Origin: Auxenochlorella pyrenoidosa
Lineage: Eukaryota; Chlorophyta; Trebouxiophyceae; Chlorellales; Chlorellaceae
DNA: 17,203 nucleotides
Direction: 5' to 3'
Assembly (NCBI GenBank): GCA_001430745.1
Contig: KQ481938.1
Coordinates: 516,836 to 534,038 of the forward strand
Position 1 is the stretch's first letter, and every line of letters starts with the position of its first letter. Below the pieces are notes generated by a model. That model searched no databases, had not been told where the DNA came from, and saw only the letters and a program-made list of their open reading frames with translations. Below, one piece after another: positions 1-9,150 of the stretch. The translations under genes were made by a program, and so were the position numbers.

Positions 1-73
1 ACCCACCCCACCACCACCACCACCCCACCCACCCCATGTGACACCCCAGCCCCCAACCCCCCAAACCCTGCAG

Positions 74-3000
74 CCGAGTCGTCAGTGGAGGTTGTGGAGT
101 GGTTTGGCAAGTTCCGCCGCATCGCCCGCCCCGGCTTCTCGTGCATCTTCTGCTGCCTGGGGCAGAGCGTGGCAGGCCGGCTGAGCACTGCGCTGCAGCA
201 CCACGAGGCAAGTGCATGCAGCGCTGTGTCGGCAGCCCTGCTGGCTGAAGCCACGCCTGGGCAGGTCGATTGACTGCAGCAGACGGGAGGCACCAGTGTC
301 GCCTGCTGCCGCTGAACTCGCCCCCCCCCACCCCCCCACCCCACCCCACACCCCCGCCTTCCCCCCCACCCCCATGAGGATGCATGCCACTTTGCCTGGC
401 CGATAAAGCAGCTGCCCTACTGCAAAGCTTAACCGCCTGCATGGCCCCTGTCTGCCTGCAGGTGCAGTGCGAGTGCAAGACCCGGGACAGCGTGTTTGTT
501 GAGCTGGTGGTGAGCTGGCAGCCAATGTTTGGTGGTGGCAAAGGAGTGAAATCGACTGAAGCAGGGTTCATGACGCACCCTACGCCCTCCCTGCTGCGTT
601 GCGGGCACCCTGCACAGCCCGGCAGCGCGGCCCCGCATGCTGCCGCGCCGACAGCACCTGCCCCCCAGCTTCCCCCCTGCAGTTCTCCATCCAGTACCGC
701 GTGGCCAATGACAGGCTGTACGATGCCTTCTACAGCCTGGCCGACCCCGAGGCCCAGGTCACCTCCTACGGTGAGGCAGCCTGCCGGCTTGTGTCTAGTG
801 GCGAGGCGGCACAAAGGAACTGTCGCTGGCGGCGTGCAACTCTCAGGCCACCGGCCCGCCCCCCCCCCCCCCCCCCCCCGCCCCACTGGTCCGGTGAACT
901 CTTGCTCCGGCGGGGCGTTTCGGGCCAGGTTAGGCTGGGGCAGCAGGCGGCAGGCCAGGCTTGGTGCGCCCGGGCTGGAAAGGAAGGAATGAACGCGACT
1001 GCAGCCTCTGGCCATGGTGTCAGGTAGCCCGAGGCTGTGGAGCCACAAGAGCACTGCCAGCAGCCTGGTGCTGGAGGGCAGCGGGTGGTGCGCTGACAGG
1101 AGGTTCCCGGACCCCTCTAGCCCTGGGCAGCTGTCGGGGCCTGTGCACCTGCTGCCAGCGCACCACTCGCTGCCCTGCAGGGAGCATGCGCCCACTCATC
1201 TCCCAGCGGCAGGTCGCCAGCACCCCATTGCAGCTGCGCCGCGCCTGCCAGGCCGTCCGCCCACTGCATGCTCCCCTGACTGCCGCGCCGCAGTGCTGGA
1301 TGCCGTATGCAGTGCCATCTCCGGCATGGACCTCGAGGAGCTCTTCCTGAACAGGGTGGGGCTGGCCGGCAGGCTGCCCAGTCTCCAGCTGGCTGTCAGG
1401 CAGGCTTTCACCCGCCAGGGCAAAGCTGGCAGCTCCGCGCAGACAGCCCAAGCTTGGGCCGGCCCTGTCCTGGCCACATCCCTGCACACCAGCTGGTCAT
1501 ATCCAGAGTTCTCTTCTCGACGTGAAGGGCCCGGTTTTGCCCGTCGTGCAGAACGACATGGTGAAGCGAGTGAGGCAGGAGCTGGGCGGCCTGCTGCACC
1601 GCCATGGATATGCGATTGAGGACTGCCTGGTCACGGTGAGTTGGCTTGCTGGCAGGTTGATTACTGCCTGCCCACGCTGATTTGATTGTGTCAGCTTGAC
1701 AACATGCCGAGCTTGGCCCTGTTCTGAGGAATGTCTGCGAGCCGACGTGCCAGTTTCTTCTGGTCTGTGAGATGCCAACATGGCCCCCTGGCACTGCAAT
1801 GCCGTTTAGCCTAGAGAGCTGACAGGGTGGAGTGCTGCATTCCTGCTGGCTCATGGCCAGTCGGGGCTGCCCCTCTGCCAGTTCGCAAGGATTGCCAACG
1901 CCGTCCGTAGGCTCCCCACCTCCGCATCCTGCCCGGGTGGCAGCACGCAACCTGCAGCTCCCCACCCCACTTTCTCACTCTGTCTGGCTCCATCCACCGC
2001 CGCCCCCGCAGGTGCTGACGCCCGCCCCCACGGTCAAGGAGGCCATGTCCAATGTACTGGCCTCCCGCAGGAACAAGGAGTCGGCTGCTGAGCAGGGGGA
2101 GGCCGACAAGGTGCGCCCTGCACACTCTGCCCAGCTGGCTCGGAGCTGGCAAGTGCCGTTTCTATGGGGGGGAGCAGCGCTGCCGGTTGCCGCTGGCAGG
2201 CTGCGGTGCGCGATGCATGATCGAGCCGGCGCCCCGAGCGCGGCTCGATACCTGATGCTGAACTGTATGCACCGTGCGTACGTGTGTCAATGCCAGCTTG
2301 TGGCTGACAGTCGTCAGGCCTGCATGACATACGATTAGGCCCCAGCAGCCCTGCCTCTGCCCTGCACTGACTCCCTTGCTGGTTCCACCCTGCTTGCCTG
2401 CCTGCCCTCCCCCCCGCAGCTGCGCACAGTCAAGGCTGCAGAGGGCTCGGCAGAGAGCAAGTACCTGCAGGCGAGCACCGCCCCGCCTGCCCCTTGAGAG
2501 ACACGCCGCACACGTTGGCATGGGCACTGCAGGCTGAGAGCGCAGGATGCTGCACGATGAGAGGCGGCCGAAGTCGTGTCCCCGACATCCATGCCAAATC
2601 ACTCAGCCTCATCTCCGCTGCCTCAACAAATCCTCTTCTTGATGGTCACGCATGAGCAGGGCCAGGGCATCGCCCGCTTCCTGGTGGCGCTGGCGGCAGG
2701 CACCCGAGAGGCCCTGCGGGTCGTGGTCACCGGCAGGTGGGGCAACTGGGCCAGGCGGAAGGCAGGCAGGCAGGCAGGCAGACAGGCGTAAAGATCACCG
2801 CTCCCTCGCAACATGAAGATGCACACTGTGTGGGCGCGATGCGCAGCTCACTGCATCACCTACCAGCCGCCTGAGATGCGTGCTCTCCTTTGCGGCTGCG
2901 CACCAACCTCGCACTTTGGGTCTTACACTCAGGGCGCTTGCCGCCCGACACACGGTGACCAGCGTGCGTGTCGCCACGCCCTTTGCCTCTCAACCTGTGC

Positions 3001-3510
3001 AGGGTCCGCCGGGAAGAGCTGGCATTCCCTGAGCCCCCTCCCCGCGACGAGCCCGCAGCCCTGGCGGCAGCGGGCGTGCAGGACCTGCCAGAAGCGCCGG
3101 CAGATGGCCAGGATCGGCAGCAGGATGAGCAGGGGCAGGAGGCCGAGCGCCCGCACCACCCCTACACGGCCCCCCCGCCGGGATTCGGATCTGCAAGGGT
3201 GGAGATTGAGCCAATCCCGGTCGTGGCAGAGGCGGTGCCCCCCGCGCTGGCGGCGCGGCATAAGGCGCCTGCAGGCGTGCCTGGGGACAACTCCGGCCTG
3301 CGCCAGCCGCTTCTGGGGCCAGGCCACGTGCTGGCTGGGGCCGCTCCCGCGGGTGCCAGGCCGGCGGGGCCTGCAGGCAAGCCGGCGGGGGTGCCGCCCC
3401 AGCTGCTGGCACCGCCCACCCCGACAAAGGCTGCCTTCCCTGGAGGTTCAGTGACTGATGCTGGTGGAGTTGTGAACACGGGCAAAACAACCGTGAAGGC
3501 AGGCATGTGA
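74..3510 (+). CDS. SPFH/band-7 (HIR-like) protein, 5' partial
   Basis: This encodes a plant-type hypersensitive-induced-reaction (HIR)-like member of the SPFH (prohibitin/stomatin) family, which oligomerises on the inner face of the plasma membrane as a microdomain scaffold. The exons I model are 74-207, 462-509, 683-770, 1294-1355, 1552-1635, 2012-2110, 2420-2470, 2660-2736 and 3003-3510. They keep phase throughout and give 382 residues before TGA. HIR landmarks appear in order: FGKFRRIARPG with CCLGQSVAGRLS, then CECKTRDSVFVELV, SIQYRVANDRLYDAFY, MDLEELF, VKRVRQELGGLLHRHGYAIE, AEGSAESKYLQ and GIARFLVAL. The start codon and the N-terminal Gly/Cys acylation region lie upstream of the window. 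Introns after 207 (GAG|GCAAGT) and 2470 (CAG|GCGAGC) use GC donors. The usual C-terminal VTQYFDT-type helix is not found. A Pro/Ala/Gly-rich tail of about 168 residues follows instead. The SPFH identity is secure. The last junction (2736 to 3003) keeps phase but has no homology support. Confidence 0.85.
859..879. repeat. Poly-C tract (21 C)
   Basis: An uninterrupted run of 21 C lies in the intron between HIR-like exons 683-770 and 1294-1355. It is a simple repeat, prone to slippage and sequencing error, and could form an i-motif or, on the other strand, a G-quadruplex. Confidence 0.9.
2761..2786. repeat. (GGCA)n microsatellite
   Basis: Five perfect GGCA units followed by a degenerate one (GACAGG) lie in the last HIR-like intron, just after the donor at 2737. 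It is probably a neutral length-variable microsatellite. Confidence 0.85.
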
Positions 3511-4015
3511 TTTTTGCCACCAAACTCTGCCCTCGCGCAGCACTGCGCATGTCCCCTGGAGGGTCTGCCGCCGTGGCTCCCCCTGTGCGCCTTCCCTAGT
3601 GAAAAGCTCAGGCCTTCCTGTGGCATTCCCATTGCGCATTCATGATTGGCATTGCTGTAAAACGGAATGCTGTCGAGCACTGCAGGTCCTGGCAGGAGGG
3701 ATGTAAGCAGAGCCACCGACCTGTGCTGCTTGCCCGGGACTGGCGCCGTGCCGGCAGGCGCGCACAGCAGCGTCCACTTGCTTTGCTTCATGAGCTAAAG
3801 CCTTGGTCGCTGCATGCAGCCATGGTGACCTCCTGTGTCAAAGCAGTGACCCACAAAAGCATGTCGCATTCAAGCCTTGCTGTGGCAGTGCATCACAGAT
3901 GACGCCAGAAGGCGCAGGCCCGCCCCGCCAGCTGGCTTGGGGCTGCCGTGGAATCTGCTGAGGCAGATTTCCTCACTTCATTGCTCCTTAGTCACTCCAA
4001 TTCTCCTCTGAGATC
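3511..4015. other. Intergenic spacer between HIR-like gene and glycine-rich gene
   Basis: These 505 bases hold no convincing ORF. The stretch should contain the 3' UTR of the HIR-like gene and the promoter and 5' UTR of the gene starting at 4016. Two TGTAA motifs (3656-3660 and 3702-3706) are candidate polyadenylation signals. A CCAAT (3997-4001) sits only 15 bases before the ATG, so it is more likely 5' UTR than promoter. No TATA box was recognised. Confidence 0.6.
3656..3660 (+). terminator. Candidate TGTAA polyadenylation signal
   Basis: TGTAA is the standard poly(A) signal of green algae. This copy lies 146 bases after the HIR-like stop codon, and a second copy at 3702-3706 is equally possible. 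Assignment rests on motif and position only. Confidence 0.45.
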
Positions 4016-5556
4016 ATGGATCCCTACGGCCGCCCTCGGGAGGAGCGCCACCACCACGGGTGAGCAGGGAGGGGGCCCGCCCTACGGCCAAGCCATGGTA
4101 ACCAGCCTGAAGCCCTCCAGACAAAGAATTGCTTGCCAGGCGTCAGAGGGAGTCTCGCAGAAATTGCCAGGCAGGCCCAGGAACCCCTGCTCCGCCGGTG
4201 TCTTGACTGTCCGAGGCGCCAGCGTTGGCAGCGGCACAGCCTCGCGAGCGCAACAGCCAGCATGCATGCGTGCAGTTCCCCTTACCTATCACTTCTGCAC
4301 AGCAGCTAAGGGAGTCTCACTTGCACAGTCTGACCAGTCTGACTATCATAATTGAAAATTCGTATCTGATTCCATTCCTGCAAAACCAAGGCGGCAGCAT
4401 GCGGGGGCCAGCAGCTGCGGTGTCTGCTCACCTTCCTCCCCCCACCCTCCCCATGTCACCTCCCCATCTGTCGGCAGCGTCCGTGACGCCGTGGAGGCGG
4501 CCGCTGTTGGTGGGGTGGGCTTCCAGGTGAGAGCCATGGCCAGCAGCGGCAGATACAGGCATGCAGCAGCATTGCAGTCAAACTGGCATTCAGGGCGAAG
4601 GGTGGTGCCTGCACAGGAGCGGCAGGCACCAAAGCGGCCAGCATGTTTCCTGCGGGTGTGAAGTACCCCGAAGCCAGCGCTTCTGTTACTGCCTGCCACT
4701 GCGTGTCATCACAACGACTCTGCACAGGTGTATGAGCATCATGAGAGGAAGAAGGAGGAGAAGGAGGAGCGCCGGGAGCTCGCGGACTGGGAGCGTGAGC
4801 GCGAGCACGAGGCCGAGCGAGCCGCCTATCCGGGGGAGCAGGCGAGCAGGGCGTCTGCCTCTCGGCATTTCTGATGGTTTGAAGACTGATTGCAGCGCTG
4901 CAGGCAGCGAGCGGTGTGTGGGCAGGAGCTGATACAGCCGTGGTTCGGGCATGCGCCTTGAGCCTGCGCCTGACAACAGGCATATATTGACAGACCGCCG
5001 CCCTTGCTGGAACCTGCCGAGACTCCGTGTTATCGCCCGGCTGACATGCAGGGCGCTGGAGGGTACGGCGGACCTGGCGGGGGCTACGGCACAGGCTCCT
5101 ACCCGCAGGTGCGAGCCTTCCGATGGTTGAGTTGGTTGAGCCTGCACAAGCTTCCCTCACTGCCATGCACGCGCCCCTCTCTTGCGTGCTCTAAGCGTGC
5201 TTACCCTGCGGCAGAGCTCCGAATGCCTGAAGCATGCCTGAAGTAGGTTGAAGCATGCCGCCTGCCCTGCGCAGGAGGGCAGGGGCTATGGGGAGCGGAC
5301 GGCATACGAGGGCGGCGCCATGCCGCCGCCTGAGGGCTCCTCTTTTGGCCAGCCCTACTCAGCCCCGCCCCCCGGGGAGGGCCTGTACTGTGGGCAGGAG
5401 GGCCTCGGGGCCCAGGGCTATGGCCAGGGCTACAGCCAGGGCTACGGCCAGCCCGGCTACGGCGGCCAAGGCGAGTATGCGGGCAACGGCGGCAGGCGGC
5501 GCGAGGGCGAGGGGCTGGTGGAGCGACTGGAGGAGGATGTGCGGCGCGAGCTGTAA
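4016..5556 (+). CDS. Small charged / Gly-Tyr-Gln-rich protein, unknown function
   Basis: Five phase-consistent exons (4016-4059, 4478-4526, 4728-4841, 5052-5108, 5275-5556) encode 181 residues. The ATG at 4016 is the first after an in-frame TAG at 3989-3991. Residues 1-15 are polar (MDPYGRPREERHHHG). Residues 16-31 are small and hydrophobic (AVEAAAVGGVGFQ). Residues 32-69 form a very charged, probably helical stretch (YEHHERKKEEKEERRE, then DWEREREHEAE). The rest is low-complexity: GGYGGPGGGYGTGSY, then GYGQGYSQGYGQ repeats, ending in an acidic/basic helix (LVERLEEDVRREL). The hydrophobic patch followed by YEHHERKKEE resembles Ala/Gly-rich DUF3824-like or plant glycine-rich repeat proteins, but I do not assign a family. 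The intron after 4841 uses a GC donor (CAG|GCGAGC). The stop codon lies inside a TGTAA (5552-5556). The gene model is likely; the function is unknown. Confidence 0.72.
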
Positions 5557-6137
5557 GGGGCAGGCGAGAGGGCGATACTGCCCTGCGCCGCTCAGCTCTG
5601 CCATGAGCGGTCCCCTGCGAGGCGGCAGCTGCTGCTTGCAGCTAGCCGCCCAGGACGCAGGTCTTAGCGGGTGCATGCTTTGTGCTCTTCGTCAGATGCT
5701 AGCGGTCAATACCTGATGCATGCTCAACTCTCTGCGTGTGAGCTGCTCCCCTCCCATTTCGAAACCAGACATGATCTGCGACGTAGCTAAGTAGCTAAAT
5801 TAGCTGCTATGTGCCTTGCCAACAAACCGGCTTTGTGAGCTTTGCACAGAGGAGCTGCACGACTTGTGAGAGGCATGCCACTCGGATCCGAGGGCTAGGT
5901 GGCGGGGAGCAGGCAGCAGGAATGGGACGCAGAGGACTAATGTACAGGCAGGAAGATGGACGGTTGTGTTCATGCGGTTCTGCAGGGGCGGGGCGAGCGC
6001 ACCATGTGTTCAAGGGCGGGCGCCAGGAATGCAACGAGGCCGGTGCAGCTGCCTTCAGCCATCGGCCGTGCCAAGCCGTCGCCGGCTGAGCAGCCGGGCA
6101 GGAGGCGGCGGCGGGGCAGAGGGCTCGGGCAGCTGCC
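5557..6137. other. Convergent 3' intergenic spacer
   Basis: These 581 bases separate the 3' ends of the glycine-rich gene (+) and RsmH (-) and must hold both 3' UTRs. I see no coding region. There is no TGTAA on either strand beyond the one overlapping the upstream stop. The nearest match is a palindromic TGTACA at 5941-5946, which could in principle serve both strands, but this is weak. Confidence 0.6.
5783..5805. repeat. GTAGCTAA direct repeat with near-palindrome
   Basis: GTAGCTAA occurs twice in tandem (5783-5790, 5791-5798), and the second copy forms an inverted repeat agctaa-A-ttagct (5793-5805). It lies in the convergent 3' spacer in an otherwise GC-rich context. It could form a short hairpin in the 3' UTR; no function can be assigned. 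Confidence 0.55.
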
Positions 6138-8665
6138 TCACAGCTTCTCCACCACGCGCAGTTTGGCGCTGCGGCTGCGCACGTTGACACGCTGCTCCTC
6201 TTCGCTGGGTGCCACGGGGCGGCGGGTCATGATGCGCACGCTGGCCTCTGGCTGAGCCTCCTCAAAGGGCAGGCAGTAGGAGGGCAGCTGCTCGTCAGAG
6301 GGCGCCATGCCTGCGGCAGGCAGGACCAGGGGGCCAGCGGCATGTGGGATGGGCAGCGACAGGGGATCAGGCAACGCAGACGCAGGCCGGCGTGGGAAGG
6401 GCCCGCGGCAGGCGCGCATGCCGGCCCGCGCAGCAGTGGGCGGGCGTGCGGTGCAGACACTTAGCATTGACATGAGCTCCATACAAACAAGGAGATTTGA
6501 ACAGTACTTGGGCCCCACCTGCCGCCCGGCGGAAGGCCCACTTGACGATGCGGTCCTCCAGGGAGTGGAAGGTGATGACGGCCAGGCGGCCGCCGGGGGC
6601 CAGGCAGTCGATTGCGTCGGGCAGCACCTGCGCTCGGGGCAGGGCGTGATGTGCGGGGGGTTGAGTGATTTCAGGCGAAGGCCTCCTGCGCTGCTGCCTG
6701 TGCGGGCGATGCGGCTGGTGACCCAGCGACCAGGCGGAGCGTCGCAACAACACATGCCCCCCGCGTAGCCCGCTGCTCAGCACGCCCCTCGCCCACGTCC
6801 AGCACGTTAACCACCCAGGCAATGCTCTGCAGCTCGCGGCTCACCCACCCGCATGACGAAATGCAGCTCGCCTCACACCCGCCCGCACGATGCTCTGCAG
6901 CTCGCCCACACCCACCTGCGCGATGCTCTGCAGCTCGCAGTTCACCGCGATGCGGATGGCCTGGAACACGCGTGTGGCCGGGTGCTTGTACTTGGCGTCG
7001 CCGCCGCCCTTGCCGCCGCGGCCGCCGCGGCCGCCCCGCCCGCCGCCCCCTCCCGGGTTGCCCACCGCCTTGACCAGCTGCTGCGTGGTGGTGATGGGCT
7101 CCTCCTCGCGCGCCGCAACAATCCTGCATGGAGGTGGGACCGGGCGGTGGGCGCAAGGGCATGCAGCGTTCCGCGGCAGCGGTGCGCAGTCGGTCCCAGG
7201 CGAGCTGCCAACAGGGTGCGAGGGCGGGCGGGAAAGGCACGCGGCGTGCAGCTGCGGCGCGCGCCTCTGGGCTTCACAAGCCGCTACCGCGCTGCCACAT
7301 GCCGTGCCCGCAGGCAGGCGCCGCACCCATGGCAGGGCGTGGGCGACTGCCTCGCGGCGCCCCATGCACATCAGCGCCAAGCTCAGGGGCCTCATGTGAA
7401 AAACCTGTTCTGAAGACTCTGCACTGCGGAACCTGATATAAACCAGAACAATGACCCAGAACAAAGGATAAGGCGCCCACCTGCGGGCGATGGACTTCCA
7501 GTACCGCTCCTCCCCGTACTCTCGCAGCACGCGGCCCAGCTCGGCCTCGGGCCAGCTGTTGACCAGCTGCTCCGCCGACAGCGCCGCCCCCGGGTCCATG
7601 CGCATGTCCAGCGGGCCCTCACGCAGGAAGGAGAAGCCGCGGTCGGCGGTGTCCACCTGGGGGGTGGGGTGGGGGGTGGGGTGGGGTGGGGTGGGGGGCA
7701 GGGTACTGGTTGGCACAGGTTGGCGCAGGGCCACACTAGCTAGCGCATCATGCGGGGCAGCATGCATGCGGGCAAGGCACTGCTGGTGCAGAGGTTGGCG
7801 CGGCCACAACAGTTGGTGCAGCCTGTGGCAGGCAGGTCAGCAGGGCATGCGCAGCGCCTCGATCCGTCCCCGCCAGCCGCCTGTGTGCGTGCGCTAGCAA
7901 GTCCCTCCCCACCTGCATCGAAGAGATGCCCAGGTCCAGGAGGACGGCATCCACCCGGCCATCGTCTGTCGCGCCGTCACCGCCGGCGCCGCCCAGCGGC
8001 AGCTGCTGCAGAACGCGTGCCATGCGCCCAAAGTTGCTGCGCACGAGAAAGGCGGCGGGCCCGGGCCCTGCCGCCGCCGCTGCCGCCGCCGCTGCGTCGT
8101 AGCTGGCTGCGCCTGTGGCTGCCACAGACACCGGCACGACCTTTGCGCCGGCAGCTGCCAGGCGGGTGCTGGCCAGCGCGTGGGCGGTAGGGTCCAGGTC
8201 GAAGCCCACCAGGGTCTGCAACTCTGGGTGCTGCGCCAGCATGGCGGCGGCGTGGCCGGCCGCGCCCAGCGTGCCGTCGACATAGCGCCGCACCTGCCGG
8301 CCCTCAAACGCTGCCAGCACCTCGGCAAGCAGCACCGACACATGGGGTTGGTCGGCAGCTGCGTCGGGCACAATCTCCTGAGCTGCGGAGGCAGCGGCGA
8401 TGCCGCCCAGCCGGCGGCAGCCAGATGCGCTGCTGTGGCTGCGGCGGTTGCTGCTGTAAAGGCTGCATCGACGGGCGCTGCTGTGCTTGTGCCTGCTGTC
8501 GCTGCCAGCGCTGCTGCTGACAAATCCGCTGCTGATGCTGCATCTGCTACTGTACACTAGGCTGGCATGCTGATCAAAATGCCGGCAGAGCGGCTTCGCT
8601 GCCGACAGCGCACCCGCCCTGCTGCCGCCCGCGGCGGCAGTGCCTCGCAGCAGCGCGCAGGCCAT
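6138..8665 (-). CDS. RSMH: Organellar 16S rRNA (cytosine-N4)-methyltransferase RsmH/MraW
   Basis: The enzyme transfers a methyl group from S-adenosylmethionine to N4 of the decoding-site cytosine of 16S rRNA (C1402 in E. coli). Five exons (8665-7913, 7656-7481, 7123-6916, 6627-6519, 6310-6138) close in phase to 472 residues, against about 310 in bacteria. The extra length is mainly an N-terminal Ser/Arg-rich targeting peptide of about 95 residues and low-complexity insertions. Family motifs run in order: [24 protein letters not shown] (the SAM loop, usually GxGGH), [89 protein letters not shown], and [10 protein letters not shown] at the end. An RGG-like insert (about 7000-7055) precedes KHPATR. 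The ATG at 8665 is the first after an in-frame TGA and overlaps the stop of the preceding ORF. The product is probably chloroplast-targeted, like Arabidopsis CMAL, though mitochondrial targeting is not excluded. Confidence 0.95.
6822..6938 (-). repeat. Four-copy 33-34 bp tandem repeat of RsmH exon-3 end and donor
   Basis: The core ATGCTCTGCAGCTCGC (+ strand) occurs at 6822-6837, as a shortened copy ending at 6871, at 6890-6905 and at 6923-6938. Spacing between copy ends is 34, 34 and 33 bases. Read on the minus strand, the first copy (6938) is the end of RsmH exon 3, coding ELQSIAQ and followed by CAG|GTGGGT. The other three lie at the start of the intron, so the coding end plus its splice donor has been duplicated in tandem. 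Confidence 0.9.
7659..7698 (+). repeat. GGGGT-rich tract (potential G-quadruplex)
   Basis: Repeated G3-6 runs separated by single T occupy about 40 bases. The tract lies in RsmH intron 1. On the coding (minus) strand it is the C-rich pyrimidine tract immediately before the acceptor at 7657. The plus strand fits the pattern of an intramolecular G-quadruplex. Confidence 0.8.
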
Positions 8666-8862
8666 CAGTGCTGCTTCAGATCAGACTTTCCTGGCTTGCT
8701 GGAGATGCTGCTGCGAACCAGACTCACTATCCAGAAGAGCAGCGCTGCAACGTGCGCCGCAACGAGCACAGCAATGACGGGACCGAGCCCCTCCCAGTCA
8801 AATCCCGATCCCTTGCCGTGCCGAGGCCCACTGAGACGCCCGGTGTTGCCGCTGCCCACCAT
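8665..8862 (-). CDS. Small single-pass membrane protein ORF overlapping RsmH start
   Basis: The 65-codon ORF starts at an ATG in good context (AGCATGG: purine at -3, G at +4). Residues 1-25 are Gly/Ser-rich and polar, including GKGSGFDWEGLG. Residues 28-49 form one strongly hydrophobic segment (VIAVLVAAHVAALLFWIVSL). A short basic tail, VRSSISSKPGKSDLKQH, follows, so the segment is flanked on its C-terminal side by positive charge. Its TGA (8667-8665) overlaps the RsmH ATG (8665-8663) as TGATG. The frame stays open upstream, so a longer or spliced N-terminus is possible, but no other ATG near 8862 looks better. I recognise no family. It could be the first cistron of a two-gene mRNA, an upstream regulatory ORF, or chance. 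The well-formed membrane segment and the exact overlap favour a real protein. Confidence 0.55.
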   Translation of the reverse strand: MVGSGNTGRLSGPRHGKGSGFDWEGLGPVIAVLVAAHVAALLFWIVSLVRSSISSKPGKSDLKQH

Positions 8863-9150
8863 GCTGCGCGGGAGGGCGCTGTATGCTGGCTGCTGGCTGT
8901 TTGCCGCCGCCCCAATCGCTGCCCAATCAGTGGATCGCTGCCTGGTGCCAACAGATGCGCCGCAAGGTCTGAATGCTCGTGCTGCGGTTCCTGCCCAGCA
9001 GGCGAAGAAAGACCGCCCTGCGTCGCTCCGACTGCTGCTTTTCTCGCGCCTCGACACCGCGCAAACCACACTGAGGTAGTTGAACAATCTGTAGGGCCAG
9101 GGCAGAACACCCTTGCTTCCGCTCCCTTGGACAGCCCGCCCCAGCTGAGG
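8863..9150. promoter_or_regulatory. Divergent promoter region, small ORF/RsmH (-) and IFT52 (+)
   Basis: The spacer is 288 bases between divergent start codons. Two CCAATC boxes in direct orientation lie at 8912-8916 and 8923-8927, 11 bases apart. That is about 50-65 bases before the minus-strand ATG and 225-240 before the IFT52 ATG. No TATA box was seen. Shared, probably bidirectional transcription initiation is inferred from spacing. Confidence 0.55.

Noticed and set aside
1..60. C-rich CCCCACC repeats at both window ends as telomeric or mobile-element termini
   Set aside because: They do not match the plant/algal TTTAGGG repeat. At the left end the tract is a pyrimidine-rich stretch before the acceptor at 73, and similar tracts occur in other introns here.
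2576..2791. Independent 71-codon ORF in the HIR-like region
   Set aside because: Only 2660-2736 matches the family. The rest is intron, including the GGCA microsatellite, and in-phase splicing on both sides explains the open frame.
6822..6938. Regularly spaced 33-34 bp repeats as a CRISPR array
   Set aside because: Only four degenerate copies in direct tandem without unique spacers, lying across a eukaryotic exon-intron boundary. A tandem duplication explains them.
8668..9150. 161-codon in-frame extension upstream of the IFT52 ATG
   Set aside because: IFT52 homology begins at the ATG at 9151. The extension runs antisense through the small membrane-protein ORF and the divergent spacer, and has no recognisable content.
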